From the NCBI RefSeq assembly GCF_034092395.1, contig NZ_CP139301.1, positions 310,001-374,000 of the forward strand: DNA of 64,000 nucleotides, written 5' to 3'. Within the stretch, counting starts at the first letter, position 1. Each line of letters begins with the position of its first letter. Below the pieces are notes generated by a model. The model searched no databases. It worked only from the letters and a program-made list of their open reading frames with translations, and was not told the DNA's origin. Made by a program: the position numbers and the translations under genes. Source of the stretch: Prochlorococcus sp. MIT 1307. Lineage in GTDB: Bacteria; Cyanobacteriota; Cyanobacteriia; PCC-6307; Cyanobiaceae. Positions 36,329-45,661 of this stretch are shown here, in pieces.

Positions 36329-37883
36329 TGTGTATTCCTGTTTCAATTTTAGTGATCAGTGGTTCAGGCTTAGGAAGAATCGAGCCTTGTTTGAGAAGAC
36401 CCCATTGTAGTTTTGTTTGCCACTCCTTATAATCAGATTCACAAGAAAGTTGTGTTAATATTTTACTACTTAAGTTAGGAACCAATGGTGTAAGCATAAC
36501 ACCTATAATCCGAGCAGTTTCTAATACCTCATAGATTATCATGGCTACCTCTTTTGTTTGCGATTGATCCTTTATTTTTTTCCAGGGCTCTTGCTCATTT
36601 ATGAATACATTCGCATACTTCGCTAAATTAACTATCGATGATGATGCTTCATGAAATCTTAAATATCGTAGATTGGTACGTACTATCTCAATTGAATCTA
36701 GTGATTTAGTAGCAAGTATAGAATTATCACTCAAAGAATAATTAAATGATGGCACTGAATTGTTGAACCATTTTCTAGACATAGAGACTGATCTATTTAG
36801 CATATTTCCAATTGTATTAGCTAAATCATTATTCACTAAATCAATAAAGCGTCTTTGCTGGAAGTCGCCATCATTACCAAATTGTATATCACTTAAAAGA
36901 AACCATCTAATAGGTTCGTTGCCATAAGTTTTCAACAACTGGGTTGGGTCAAGAACATTACCAAGAGACTTACCCATTTTTCTTCCCTCACTAGTTAAAA
37001 AACCATGTCCAAACAATTGCTTTGGAACTTCTAAGCCAGCTGATATAAGCATAGCTGGCCAATAAACTGCGTGGAACCTGATAATATCCTTACCTATTAC
37101 ATGAATTGAAGCCGGCCATTCTAGCTGATTCAATCGCTCAATGTCTATTTCATAACCGTCATCCAATATAGCTGTTAGATAACCTAAAAGAGCGTCAAAC
37201 CATACATAGAATGTATGACCTTTAAAACCTGGTACAGGTATACCCCAACTTAAATTAACTCGAGATATAGAAAAGTCCTTAAGACCAGTTTGTACAAAAT
37301 TCCTTATTTCGTTAGCACGAGATGTGGGAAGAATAAAGTCATTATCTGCGATAAGATCTTCTATATGAGACTGATACTTAGATAATCTAAAAAAAAGATT
37401 CTCTTCATCTCTCCATTCGAGTTGCTTTTGATGAATTGTACAGAAGGGTTTATTATCTTCTTCTATATCCTTATCTTCTTCTACATCCTTATATTCTTCA
37501 CAGCCAACACAATACCATCCTGTTTGATGTCCTATATAAATATCATTAGAGGACTTAACCCGACTAAAAAACTGATTGACAAGGTTTTGGTGATTTTTGC
37601 TAGTAGTTCTAACAAACCTATCATAGGTTATATGCCAGCTCTTCCATTGATCAATATAACTTCTGGTTATTTGATCACAGTGCTGTTGAGGATTGGTATG
37701 AAGTGATTCAGCTTTACGCTGTATTTTTTGACCATGTTCGTCTACACCTGTAATAAATATAACTTTCTCACCCTCTAGTCTATGAAACCGAGCTAAAGCA
37801 TCACATGCTAATGTTGTATATGTGCTACCCAAATGGGGTTTGTCATTTACGTAATAAAGTGGAGTTGTAATTACAAAGGACAT
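36318..37883 (-). CDS. metG: Methionine-tRNA ligase
   Basis: 521 residues; class I synthetase charging tRNA-Met. HIGH-like motif PHLGSTYTT (HLGS) near residues 17-20 and KMSKS-like motif GRKMGKSLGN. Zn knuckle YCVGCEEYKDVEEDK...CTIHQKQ contains a tandem six-residue duplication (37456-37491) not part of the usual knuckle. No C-terminal EMAP domain, so it is the short form. A 10-bp hairpin (37891-37917) lies just before the start codon. The 3' end overlaps the lptC 5' region. Confidence 0.95.
   Translation of the reverse strand: MSFVITTPLYYVNDKPHLGSTYTTLACDALARFHRLEGEKVIFITGVDEHGQKIQRKAESLHTNPQQHCDQITRSYIDQWKSWHITYDRFVRTTSKNHQNLVNQFFSRVKSSNDIYIGHQTGWYCVGCEEYKDVEEDKDIEEDNKPFCTIHQKQLEWRDEENLFFRLSKYQSHIEDLIADNDFILPTSRANEIRNFVQTGLKDFSISRVNLSWGIPVPGFKGHTFYVWFDALLGYLTAILDDGYEIDIERLNQLEWPASIHVIGKDIIRFHAVYWPAMLISAGLEVPKQLFGHGFLTSEGRKMGKSLGNVLDPTQLLKTYGNEPIRWFLLSDIQFGNDGDFQQRRFIDLVNNDLANTIGNMLNRSVSMSRKWFNNSVPSFNYSLSDNSILATKSLDSIEIVRTNLRYLRFHEASSSIVNLAKYANVFINEQEPWKKIKDQSQTKEVAMIIYEVLETARIIGVMLTPLVPNLSSKILTQLSCESDYKEWQTKLQWGLLKQGSILPKPEPLITKIETGIHNEK
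37456..37491 (-). repeat. 18-bp tandem duplication inside metG
   Basis: TCTTCTTCTATATCCTTA is repeated directly as TCTTCTTCTACATCCTTA with one mismatch, and a partial third copy follows. In frame it encodes DIEED-K and DVEED-K type hexapeptides between the zinc ligands. It keeps the frame, so the enzyme is not disrupted. Confidence 0.8.
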
Positions 37884-37890
37884 TACGACC

Positions 37891-37917
37891 TTAAATTGAA
37901 CTACTAATTCAATTTAA
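37891..37917 (-). promoter_or_regulatory. 10-bp hairpin immediately upstream of metG
   Basis: TTAAATTGAA and TTCAATTTAA are exact reverse complements around CTACTAA. In the metG transcript the stem would end 7 bases before the ATG, i.e. across the ribosome-binding position, so it could lower initiation. An operator for a dimeric regulator is the alternative. Confidence 0.4.
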
Positions 37918-38021
37918 ATTTTAACGAGATTATAAGCATAATTTTATAATGATCGCCAGTTTACAAAAGGGCATAGTGTTGCATACTGATTTGTCGATCT
38001 GTTTGAAAAAAAGCTGTAGAT

Positions 38022-39332
38022 TTATTTAACAAGCTTAAATGATAATATCTTGGACGAATCGGGTATATCATTAAAAATAATCTCCAATTTATCTCCTATA
38101 TTCCATTCTCCTAATGAATTTAAATGGCAAGCCAAATCCATTTCTAATTCTTTAAAATACAATAAAGTTACTCCTTGAGTTTTGCTTAGTCTTCTTAAGA
38201 AGAAAGTCTGCCATATTTTCTCTTTATTTTTTAAGAACCAATTTCTCTGGGAACTTAATAAATCTTCTCTCATTATGTCTATAGATTGCTTATGACTTAT
38301 CATTAATGATGTCAATATATCTGAGATTTCTTCTTCGGAATAAATAGACATTTTATCCAATGTGCCAAGTACTTGCCTGTGTACCAATAGATCTGTATAT
38401 CTTCTAAGTGGTGAAGTTGCTTGAGAATAGCAATCTAGTCCCAGACTAAAATGATAACCTGCTTTAGTACTAGTAGTAGCTTTAGGTAAATTCTGTTTTA
38501 TCGAAGAGTTTAATATAGCCAAATGATGACTTCCTCTTATTAAACTATTAGTATTTCTGGTTCTATGTTGAGATCTGAAAGGGATAGGTATAGACATTTT
38601 TTTGGCATATTTAGCTACTATTGTTCCAAAAAGTATCATACTTTCGCTAACTAATTTTCTTGACATTGAAGGCTCAGTAATTTGTATGATTTGTTTGCCT
38701 TCTATAACTTTTAAGCGACCATATGGTTGTTCTAAAAAAATGGCTCCATTGACTTTTCTCCATTCTCTCCTCTTGTTTAATAAGTTTGATAGTTCTGATA
38801 GATCATTCTCTTCTGGAGGGGCATAATCGATCAGTTCATTTGCTTCATCATAAGTTAAATTATATCTAGGGCTTATAAACCCTCGTTGAATATTATAATT
38901 TAGAATATTGCCTTCATTATCCAATTCGATTGATATACTCAAAGTTGCTGTTTTTTTACCAGCTTTTAAACTAAAATTATTTTCCACTAAATCCCTAGGT
39001 AGCATAGGCTGGGTAGTGGTAGATAAATATATACTAGTAGATTTTTTTCTTGCTTCTAAATCAATTTGACTATTAATTGGGATGAATGTAGATGGATCAG
39101 ATATATGAATCCAAACTATCCTTCGACCATCTTTAATATCTAAAGATATTGCGTCGTCAATCTCGAATGTTTCATGATCATCTATTGTATATGTTTTTAA
39201 ATGTGTTAAATCTAGTAGTTTTTTATTTAATAGTAATTGATTGCATCTTTTGTTGTAAGCATCTTTACTTTCTAAAGATGTAGAAAATATTTGGGAAGTT
39301 AATTCAATATTTAATTTTGACTCGTATTCCAA
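38022..39332 (-). CDS. Compact RNase II/RNB exoribonuclease
   Basis: 436 residues from a TTG start (39332); the upstream frame is open back to the rpsR stop with no ATG. The RNB active site is intact: YTIDDHETFEIDDAIS has the Asp/Glu cluster, and SPLRRYTDLLVHRQ supplies the catalytic Arg and Asp. It lacks the N-terminal cold-shock domains of E. coli RNase II (644 residues), and the C-terminus is a short S1-like segment. It lies 33 bp after rpsR in the same orientation and frame, so an rpmG-rpsR-rnb transcript is likely. It degrades RNA 3' to 5'. Confidence 0.85.
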   Translation of the reverse strand: MEYESKLNIELTSQIFSTSLESKDAYNKRCNQLLLNKKLLDLTHLKTYTIDDHETFEIDDAISLDIKDGRRIVWIHISDPSTFIPINSQIDLEARKKSTSIYLSTTTQPMLPRDLVENNFSLKAGKKTATLSISIELDNEGNILNYNIQRGFISPRYNLTYDEANELIDYAPPEENDLSELSNLLNKRREWRKVNGAIFLEQPYGRLKVIEGKQIIQITEPSMSRKLVSESMILFGTIVAKYAKKMSIPIPFRSQHRTRNTNSLIRGSHHLAILNSSIKQNLPKATTSTKAGYHFSLGLDCYSQATSPLRRYTDLLVHRQVLGTLDKMSIYSEEEISDILTSLMISHKQSIDIMREDLLSSQRNWFLKNKEKIWQTFFLRRLSKTQGVTLLYFKELEMDLACHLNSLGEWNIGDKLEIIFNDIPDSSKILSFKLVK

Positions 39333-39365
39333 ATTTAAAAGGTTAAATCGATTTATAATATGTTT

Positions 39366-39587
39366 CTAGCCTTCTGGGTTGACAAATGGTAATAGTGCAA
39401 CAATTCTAGCTCGTTTTACGGCTGTAGTTAAGTCTCTTTGCTGCTTTGCAGTAAGTCCAGTAAGACGTCTTGGCAAAATTTTTCCACGATCTGTAATAAA
39501 TTTCTTTAGGAGATCCACATCTTTAAAATCAATAGGATCACCAGGTTTGATAGGTGAGAGTTTTTGCTTGAAAAAAGAGTTTGACAT
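39366..39587 (-). CDS. rpsR: 30S ribosomal protein S18
   Basis: 73 residues. Contains [20 protein letters not shown] and the S18 signature [25 protein letters not shown], then [10 protein letters not shown]. Part of the platform of the small subunit. Sits between rpmG and the compact RNase II, all in the same direction. Confidence 0.97.
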   Translation of the reverse strand: MSNSFFKQKLSPIKPGDPIDFKDVDLLKKFITDRGKILPRRLTGLTAKQQRDLTTAVKRARIVALLPFVNPEG

Positions 39588-39625
39588 TGGTAGGCGAACG
39601 GTTTTGTTGTTTTAAAGCTGCAAGT

Positions 39626-39820
39626 TCATTTGATCTCCTTATGAGGAGTTGATTTGTTGCAGTGGGTGCAGAACTTTTTGATTTCCAGCCGTTCGGTTGT
39701 ATTCCGGCGGTTCTTCTCGGTGGTGTATCTAGACACTCCAGGAGAGCGCTTGGCGGGATTGGACCGGCATTCAGTGCACTCAAGAGTGATCACGATCCGG
39801 ACGCCCTTGCTTTTTGCCAT
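39626..39820 (-). CDS. rpmG: 50S ribosomal protein L33
   Basis: 64 residues from ATG 39820: [20 protein letters not shown], with two CxxC pairs (CTEC and CTHC) that can bind zinc, and [19 protein letters not shown]-terminal [10 protein letters not shown] is typical. An upstream in-frame ATG would add 24 unrelated residues. GC content is higher than in surrounding genes, as expected for a ribosomal gene. Confidence 0.97.
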   Translation of the reverse strand: MAKSKGVRIVITLECTECRSNPAKRSPGVSRYTTEKNRRNTTERLEIKKFCTHCNKSTPHKEIK

Positions 39821-39939
39821 AAAGGACGTAACGCCGCTATTGCGAAGCGTAATTAGAAACAAAGATCTTACAAGCCCACAGGTCCATAGCAAAATACACC
39901 TATTAATTCGTAGGATCTAGACCTATTTCTTAGGGACCC

Positions 39940-42438
39940 ATGAGGGTTGCATTGTCCTGGCTAAGGGAAATGGTCAATATCCATATTCCACATGAGGAAT
40001 TGGCCGAGAAGCTATCAGTAGCTGGTTTTGAGGTCGAATCAATTGATGACCTTTCATCTTTGGCAAAAGATGTTGTTGTCGGATTTGTCGAAAAAAAGGA
40101 TCGGCACCCCAACGCAAGCAAATTGAGTGTGTGCAAAGTCAATTTAGGAAATAACAAAATAGTTCAGATAGTTTGTGGAGCAAAGAATGTACGAAGTGGT
40201 ATTCATGTTCCAGTTGCCACTATTGGATGCCATCTTCCCGCAAAAGGATTGGAAATTAAAAAAACAGAAATTAGAGGTGTAACTAGTGAAGGAATGATAT
40301 GTTCTCTAGAAGAACTAGGCAAAGTTTCAGAATCAGATGGCATATGTGTTTTAGAAGAATTAATCAATACAGTTCCGAAACCAGGAGAGCCAATTTCAGG
40401 ATTAATTGGACTTGATGAGACAATTATTGAATTAGCAATAACCGCAAACCGTCCAGATGGGATGTCAATGATTGGAATTGCTAAGGAAGTATCAGCTATA
40501 ATAAAATCTGAATTATTGATTAATACATTAGAGCCAACTATTATTTTCGAAAAATACAAAAATATTAATTTATCAACTAAATCTAAAATTTATAGCATCT
40601 CTTTAATTGAAGGATTAAACGAAAATAAAAAATCAGATAGTATTATTCAAAGAAGAATTGAATCTGCAGGAATTAATTCTAAAAATTGCATAGTTGATAT
40701 AACTAACTATGTAATGCTTGAACTAGGCCAACCATTACATGCTTTTGACGCTGATCGACTAGAAGAAATCACACAAAAAGTTGTGGATTACGAAAGCTTT
40801 GATATGAGAGAGGCAAAGGATGGAGAAAGTTTTACTGATCTATTAGGAGTAAATCATAAACTAACAAAAGAAGTAACATTAATAACATGTCATAATAAAG
40901 CGATAGCTATAGCAGGAGTTATTGGAAGCAAAGATAGTGCAGTAAATACCGAAACAAAAAGGATATGGCTAGAATCTGCTGTGTTTTCACCTACTACAGT
41001 AAGAGCATCATCCAGATCTGTTGGAATAAGAAATGAATCAAGTAGTCGATATGAAAAGGGTGTTGCTAATGAGTTGACATTAATAGCAGCAGAAAGGGCC
41101 ATAAACCTTTTAAGTAAAACTATGAATTGTAAGCTCATTAGTAGTAATTACTGTAGTAATAATATAAATACAAAATTAGAGATAAAACTCAGAAAAAAAA
41201 GAGTACAAAAGTTGCTTGGTTTAGTGAAAAATATTAGTGAAAATGGTAATTATATGGTAGATTGTAAAGGTTCTAAAATAGAAAATGATGGAGAAGAGCT
41301 ATTTAGGGAGTTGAATGAAAAAGAAATAGAAAGCTCCTTAATTAGCTTAGGTTGCATATTAAAAACTATAAATGATGGATGGATTGTAGAGGTACCACCA
41401 CTACGGAAAAACGATTTAACAAGAGAGATTGATTTAATAGAGGAAATTGCAAGGGTAATTGGATTTGATATGTTTAAAGTAAATTTACCAGATCCATTAG
41501 TACCTGGTAGACTAAACGCAAGACAAAAAACTGAGAGAAATATAAGAGATATACTTTGCTGTTCCGGATTACAAGAAGTAACTACATTTTCTCTTGTAGG
41601 CAAAGATCCAGATCAATTAAATATGGTTGAAATAAGAAACCCTTTATTAGTTGAAACAAGTAATTTGAGAACAAATCTTTGGGAAGAACACTTAAGGGTG
41701 TGTGACAGAAATCTTAAATCAGGAAAAAAAGGTGTTTGGATATACGAAATCGGCAAAAGATATAAGATGCATGATGATGGTATTCAAGAGGAAGGAATTT
41801 TAGGAGGAATAATTTGTGGTGAGAATAGGCTTGAGAAATGGAATACAAATGGGAAGGTTAAAGGATTAAATTATTACGAGGCTCGTGGTAAGTTAACACA
41901 AATGTTTATGAGGCTTAAGCTTAATGTCGAAGACAGAGTAATGATTGACCAGGATAATATCCTACATCCAGGTAAATCAGCAAATGTTATATTGGAAGGA
42001 AAGGTACTTGGAAAGTTTGGACAATTACATCCTTCTATTTCTGACGAAAAGGATTTACCCAAAGATACCTATATATTTGAGATATTAATTAAGCCACTTA
42101 TTGATGCAGCGACACGTAAAAACAAACTACTTGTATCATTTAAGGAATATAATACTAAGCCCTTTTTAGAAAGAGACATCTCCATGATTCTACCAAGATC
42201 GTCTAATTCATCAAAGGCAATAGCCATTATTAAAAAGGAAGGGAAGCCTCTTTTAGAAACAGTTGAATTGATAGATAGATATGAGGGAGAAAATTTAAAA
42301 TCAGATGAATGTAGTCTAACCTTTAGAATGAGGTATAGAGATGATAATAAGAATTTAACTGATACTGATATAATTCCAACTCTCGAGAAGATTAGAAAAG
42401 TGTTGGCTAATAAACTTTTAGCTGACTTAAGAAGTTGA
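39940..42438 (+). CDS. pheT: Phenylalanine-tRNA ligase beta subunit
   Basis: 832 residues. N-terminal tRNA-binding OB fold (VVVGFVEKKDRHPNASKLSV) and NRPDGMSMIGIAKEV; B3/B4 editing domain with YVMLELGQPLHAFDAD; B5 and C-terminal ferredoxin-like anticodon-binding domain (KEYNTKPFLERDISMILP). Length normal. Divergent from rpmG with about 119 bp between starts; 12-bp convergent overlap with rlmD. Confidence 0.96.
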   Translation: MRVALSWLREMVNIHIPHEELAEKLSVAGFEVESIDDLSSLAKDVVVGFVEKKDRHPNASKLSVCKVNLGNNKIVQIVCGAKNVRSGIHVPVATIGCHLPAKGLEIKKTEIRGVTSEGMICSLEELGKVSESDGICVLEELINTVPKPGEPISGLIGLDETIIELAITANRPDGMSMIGIAKEVSAIIKSELLINTLEPTIIFEKYKNINLSTKSKIYSISLIEGLNENKKSDSIIQRRIESAGINSKNCIVDITNYVMLELGQPLHAFDADRLEEITQKVVDYESFDMREAKDGESFTDLLGVNHKLTKEVTLITCHNKAIAIAGVIGSKDSAVNTETKRIWLESAVFSPTTVRASSRSVGIRNESSSRYEKGVANELTLIAAERAINLLSKTMNCKLISSNYCSNNINTKLEIKLRKKRVQKLLGLVKNISENGNYMVDCKGSKIENDGEELFRELNEKEIESSLISLGCILKTINDGWIVEVPPLRKNDLTREIDLIEEIARVIGFDMFKVNLPDPLVPGRLNARQKTERNIRDILCCSGLQEVTTFSLVGKDPDQLNMVEIRNPLLVETSNLRTNLWEEHLRVCDRNLKSGKKGVWIYEIGKRYKMHDDGIQEEGILGGIICGENRLEKWNTNGKVKGLNYYEARGKLTQMFMRLKLNVEDRVMIDQDNILHPGKSANVILEGKVLGKFGQLHPSISDEKDLPKDTYIFEILIKPLIDAATRKNKLLVSFKEYNTKPFLERDISMILPRSSNSSKAIAIIKKEGKPLLETVELIDRYEGENLKSDECSLTFRMRYRDDNKNLTDTDIIPTLEKIRKVLANKLLADLRS

Positions 42439-43812
42439 TCTAACTAATATTGCTAGGGTTTCAAGATGCGTAGTATGTGGAAAAAAATCTATAGGAAATG
42501 CGGTATCAAGAACATAAGAGTTATTCAAACAAATTAATTTGATATCTCGTGCAAGAGTAGAAGGATTACAACTCAAATAGGCTATTAAGCTAGGCTTCTT
42601 ATCTTTTATAATATCTACTACATTCTTCTCCAATCCCTTTCGAGGAGGGTCAAGTACCAAGCCACAGTTTGCATCAAGTACTAAATCTAAAATTCCTTTA
42701 ACATCTCCACAGAAGAACTTACAATTCTGAATGTGATTAATTCTAGCATTATATTTAGCTTGGATAATAGATTGTTGATGAATTTCAATACCAAAGATAT
42801 TATATCCCAACTTAGATAAAGGTAATGAGAAGGTACCTACACCACAATAGCAATCAACAATTGTAGTGATGCCTGACTGATTAAATACTTTTAGTAAATT
42901 ATGTATTATGGCTTCAGTTTTTTTGGTATTTAATTGAAAGAAAGTGGTTGTTTTCAAGGCGAACCTTAGTCCACATAAGCTTTCCATTAATCTATTTTTT
43001 CCAATCAAGGTGATTGTTTTATCTCCAAAAATTACATTATTATCATTAGGTTGAATATTAGCAGTAACACCAACAACATTTTTCCATCTATTAAACCATA
43101 GATCTGCTAATTGTTTAAAAACTTGAGTTAATTCACTATTAGATATAAAAGTGAGCAATATCTCTCCAGTGTTTACACCTATACGTAGGGAAATATGCTT
43201 TAAACATTGAATATCAGTATAAAATTTAGAATAGTTATTTAAATAAGAATTTAGATCCGACTTAATACTAATAATGAAATGATTGATTCTTGAGTCAAGT
43301 ACTAAACAATTATCTGTATCAACAATTTCGTGAGTATTACGTCTATAATAACCAAATAAAAGTTTCCTATTTGACGTTAAGCGAACAGGTATAATAGCCC
43401 TGTTTCTATAATCATTTATCTGAACATATTCCTTATATCTATAGTCAATTACAGGATCATTTATTTCCGCTATTCTAATTAGAACATCTTTGAGATGCTT
43501 TGTCTTTAAATTCCATTGTTCATTGATACTAATATGTTGAATTGAGCAACTACCGCAATCATCAGCTACTGCACAAGGTGGTTTTATTCTCTCTGGTGAG
43601 ATATTAATTATTTGTTTTAACTTGGTAAACCACCTAGAACCATGTCGATATGTAATCTCCACATTAGCTATTTCGCCAGGTAATAAGTCAGGAGTAACTA
43701 GTAGCCATTTGTTCCATTCCGACAAACCAAATCCGATATTATCTATGTCTTTGCAAGTAACTAAGACTATCTTTCCTGGCTTTGGTAGATTTGAAGAAAG
43801 CTTTGATGGCAT
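42427..43812 (-). CDS. rlmD: 23S rRNA (uracil-5-)-methyltransferase RlmD/RumA family
   Basis: 461 residues. N-terminal TRAM domain (LVTPDLLPGEIANVEITYR), Fe-S cysteines in CAVADDCGSCSIQH, SAM motif DCYCGVGTFSLPLSK and catalytic motif LVLDPPRKGLEKNVVD with the nucleophile in YLSCNPSTLARDI. Modifies uridine to m5U in 23S rRNA (RlmD-type) or possibly tRNA. The 3' end overlaps pheT by 12 bp. Confidence 0.88.
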   Translation of the reverse strand: MPSKLSSNLPKPGKIVLVTCKDIDNIGFGLSEWNKWLLVTPDLLPGEIANVEITYRHGSRWFTKLKQIINISPERIKPPCAVADDCGSCSIQHISINEQWNLKTKHLKDVLIRIAEINDPVIDYRYKEYVQINDYRNRAIIPVRLTSNRKLLFGYYRRNTHEIVDTDNCLVLDSRINHFIISIKSDLNSYLNNYSKFYTDIQCLKHISLRIGVNTGEILLTFISNSELTQVFKQLADLWFNRWKNVVGVTANIQPNDNNVIFGDKTITLIGKNRLMESLCGLRFALKTTTFFQLNTKKTEAIIHNLLKVFNQSGITTIVDCYCGVGTFSLPLSKLGYNIFGIEIHQQSIIQAKYNARINHIQNCKFFCGDVKGILDLVLDANCGLVLDPPRKGLEKNVVDIIKDKKPSLIAYLSCNPSTLARDIKLICLNNSYVLDTAFPIDFFPHTTHLETLAILVRSTS

Positions 43813-43926
43813 TATTGGCTATAAAAAAAATATAAAATCGATTTAAAGCTATATCTCATTATAGTTTTTTTATATGATTTACGAACTTTACGACTAAAAG
43901 CAAGTATCGCAGGTCTCAGAATAGAC

Positions 43927-43946
43927 TAGACATAGGTCTATGTCTA
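43927..43946. repeat. Near-palindrome TAGACATAG-gt-CTATGTCTA
   Basis: A perfect 9-bp inverted repeat with a two-base centre, about 115 bp upstream of the rlmD start and 660 bp past the J-domain stop. First of the series of dyads in this gap. Could be an operator or hairpin. Confidence 0.6.
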
Positions 43947-44311
43947 AATACTTTCTAAGACTAATGAGAATTAAATGGATAAATTGATTAAATCGAATGC
44001 CGAACTGGTAAGAAATCCTTGGCTCACTAGTCTGATGCGAGTCTTAATTCTAGTCTACTTATGAGTGTAATTTTAGACTTACGAGATCAAACTTTGATCT
44101 TTTTAAACTTCATTAGAAAAAAAAAGAAAAGTAGGATCAATGGCATAGGAGGCCAGCGAGTCAAATTTGAAGCAACAACTTCTTTAGCTTAAGACGAGGA
44201 TAGTCTTAACAGTCCCAGTAGAGACTTATATATAGTCTATTAACAAGACTAGTATAAGAAAATTGATTATTATCGAGCATTAGTTAAAGCTAAATTTCTC
44301 TTCTGAACTAC

Positions 44312-44338
44312 GCGTAACTGTCTATATGACAGTTACGC
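44312..44338. repeat. 11-bp stem-loop
   Basis: GCGTAACTGTC and GACAGTTACGC pair perfectly around TATAT. The stem has 6 G/C pairs, unusually stable for this region. CTTCTAC follows rather than a T run, so it is not a clear terminator. The first codons of the 44326 small open frame lie inside it. Confidence 0.6.
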
Positions 44339-44605
44339 TTCTACAAGAAGCATTGCTATCACTAAAGTTTAAAAACGGTAAAAAATATTGGACAAAGAAT
44401 GGACCAAGGAAATCTTATAATTTAATTTGCAAGGGCGATGAGTTAAAAGGTATATAAATTTAAATTTTTAATTTTTTATTGTATTAGTTAATAAGGTATA
44501 GAAGTTTTTTTATAAGCGACTTGTCGAAAGAAGCAAAGAGTATCAATAATCTACCATGAGACCCAATAGGAGTCCTACGCTAAGTCTCTAATGACACAAT
44601 TGAGA

Positions 44606-45661
44606 TTAGTCCTGCGTTCTGTATAGGTCTTTTAGTAATTGATATGCTTCATTTACTCTTCTCATTGATTCTGTAGAGCCTCCTGAATCAGGATGTACCT
44701 CCATAGCTTTAGATTTATATGAATCTCTTACCTTAGATAAAGTAAGAGAAGCTCCAGCTTGAGTTGGTAAATCTAAAAGTTTCAAAGCACCATGAACTGT
44801 CATAGTCGACTCCAATGTTTGAAATGAAGTAACATTTTTGTTCCTCTTGAATTTATTTACGAATCTGCGAATAAGAGTTGGTATCCTGCTGGTTATAGTT
44901 TCTGCTGAAAAAGGATCTTCTAATAAACCAGCTATTACGATGATACTTTCTAAGCTTGGCTTCTTAAATTTCCAAAAAGGACAATAATCCTTTAAAAGCC
45001 TATTGGCTGCGCTCCAGGTAAAAGGTAACCCATCAGTATTCTCTAGCCCTGGCCATATATCTCTTGCTAACCATAGCATTGCAGCTTCTATTACATTATC
45101 CTTAGGTTCATTGCCATAAAGAGTTAGCCAGTGATCAATCGAAGCTTTTAGGGCTTGATTAACCTGATCATAACTAATTGTATTGATCACATTTTCCTCA
45201 TTAAAATAAGTTTTTTCATGGTTGCTTAGGCTAGTTTTTAACTTATAAGTTCTTTTACTTACAAACCCTGGTAGATCTATTCCTTTATTATTTGTATTGG
45301 TTAAGTTTTCATTATGTAGTGGTTGAGAATTTACACTTCTAGATTTCTCATCTATTATATCTTGAGGTTCTTTATTACTTGGCTTTATTAATACTAATGC
45401 CTTATTTTCATTATATCTAGATGTGGGACTATTAAAGGAATTAATATTCTTTTGATTACTAATATCCTTTTGAATATATATAGGATCTTGATTATCAGGT
45501 AATATCTCCTCTAAGAGTCTCTTTAAAACATCACCCCTGCCTCTCAAACCCCACTCCCTTTTAAGTTGATCTAAGCGTTCAATATCGTTATTTGGAAGGT
45601 CCACGGAAATGCGTCGGGATGTCAAATTATTTTCTGACACAGCATCAAAGGGACTTTTCAC
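44606..45661 (-). CDS. Ribbon-helix-helix plus J-domain protein
   Basis: 351 residues. The N-terminal 45 residues (RRISVDLPNNDIERLDQLKREWGLRG) resemble an Arc/MetJ-type ribbon-helix-helix DNA-binding fold. A polar linker follows to about residue 150. The C-terminal 65 residues form a J domain with HPD in KAMEVHPDSGGS and NEAYQLLKDLY. The middle (WLARDIWPGLENTDGLPFTW) looks globular. The J domain recruits Hsp70; the DNA-binding end suggests a regulator linked to DnaK. Pattern known in marine picocyanobacteria; function unproven. Confidence 0.75.
   Translation of the reverse strand: MKSPFDAVSENNLTSRRISVDLPNNDIERLDQLKREWGLRGRGDVLKRLLEEILPDNQDPIYIQKDISNQKNINSFNSPTSRYNENKALVLIKPSNKEPQDIIDEKSRSVNSQPLHNENLTNTNNKGIDLPGFVSKRTYKLKTSLSNHEKTYFNEENVINTISYDQVNQALKASIDHWLTLYGNEPKDNVIEAAMLWLARDIWPGLENTDGLPFTWSAANRLLKDYCPFWKFKKPSLESIIVIAGLLEDPFSAETITSRIPTLIRRFVNKFKRNKNVTSFQTLESTMTVHGALKLLDLPTQAGASLTLSKVRDSYKSKAMEVHPDSGGSTESMRRVNEAYQLLKDLYRTQD

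Larger units (their letters stand above)
43813..44605. other. 793-bp intergenic region with multiple hairpins and repeated AGACT/AGTCT motifs
   Basis: No long open frame. Strong inverted repeats: TAGACATAG-GT-CTATGTCTA (43927-43946), TTAAGAC-GAGGATA-GTCTTAA (44189-44209), TAGTCT-ATTAACA-AGACTA (44233-44251) and an 11-bp stem at 44312-44338. AGACT or AGTCT occurs at least ten times between 43923 and 44250. Two 43-codon open frames exist on the plus strand: 44061-44192 (MSVILDLRDQTLIFLNF...) and 44326-44457 (MTVTLLQEALLSLKFKNG...); neither has a clear ribosome-binding site. An RNA gene or regulatory locus seems more likely than protein coding. Confidence 0.5.

Noticed and set aside
39654-39920. 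Long open frames opposite rpmG and rpsR
   Set aside because: They mirror ribosomal protein genes on the other strand and encode no known family; shadows.
44061-44457. Two 43-codon open frames (44061-44192 and 44326-44457)
   Set aside because: No ribosome-binding sites; one begins inside a stem-loop; neither resembles a known small protein. Kept only as part of the intergenic description.
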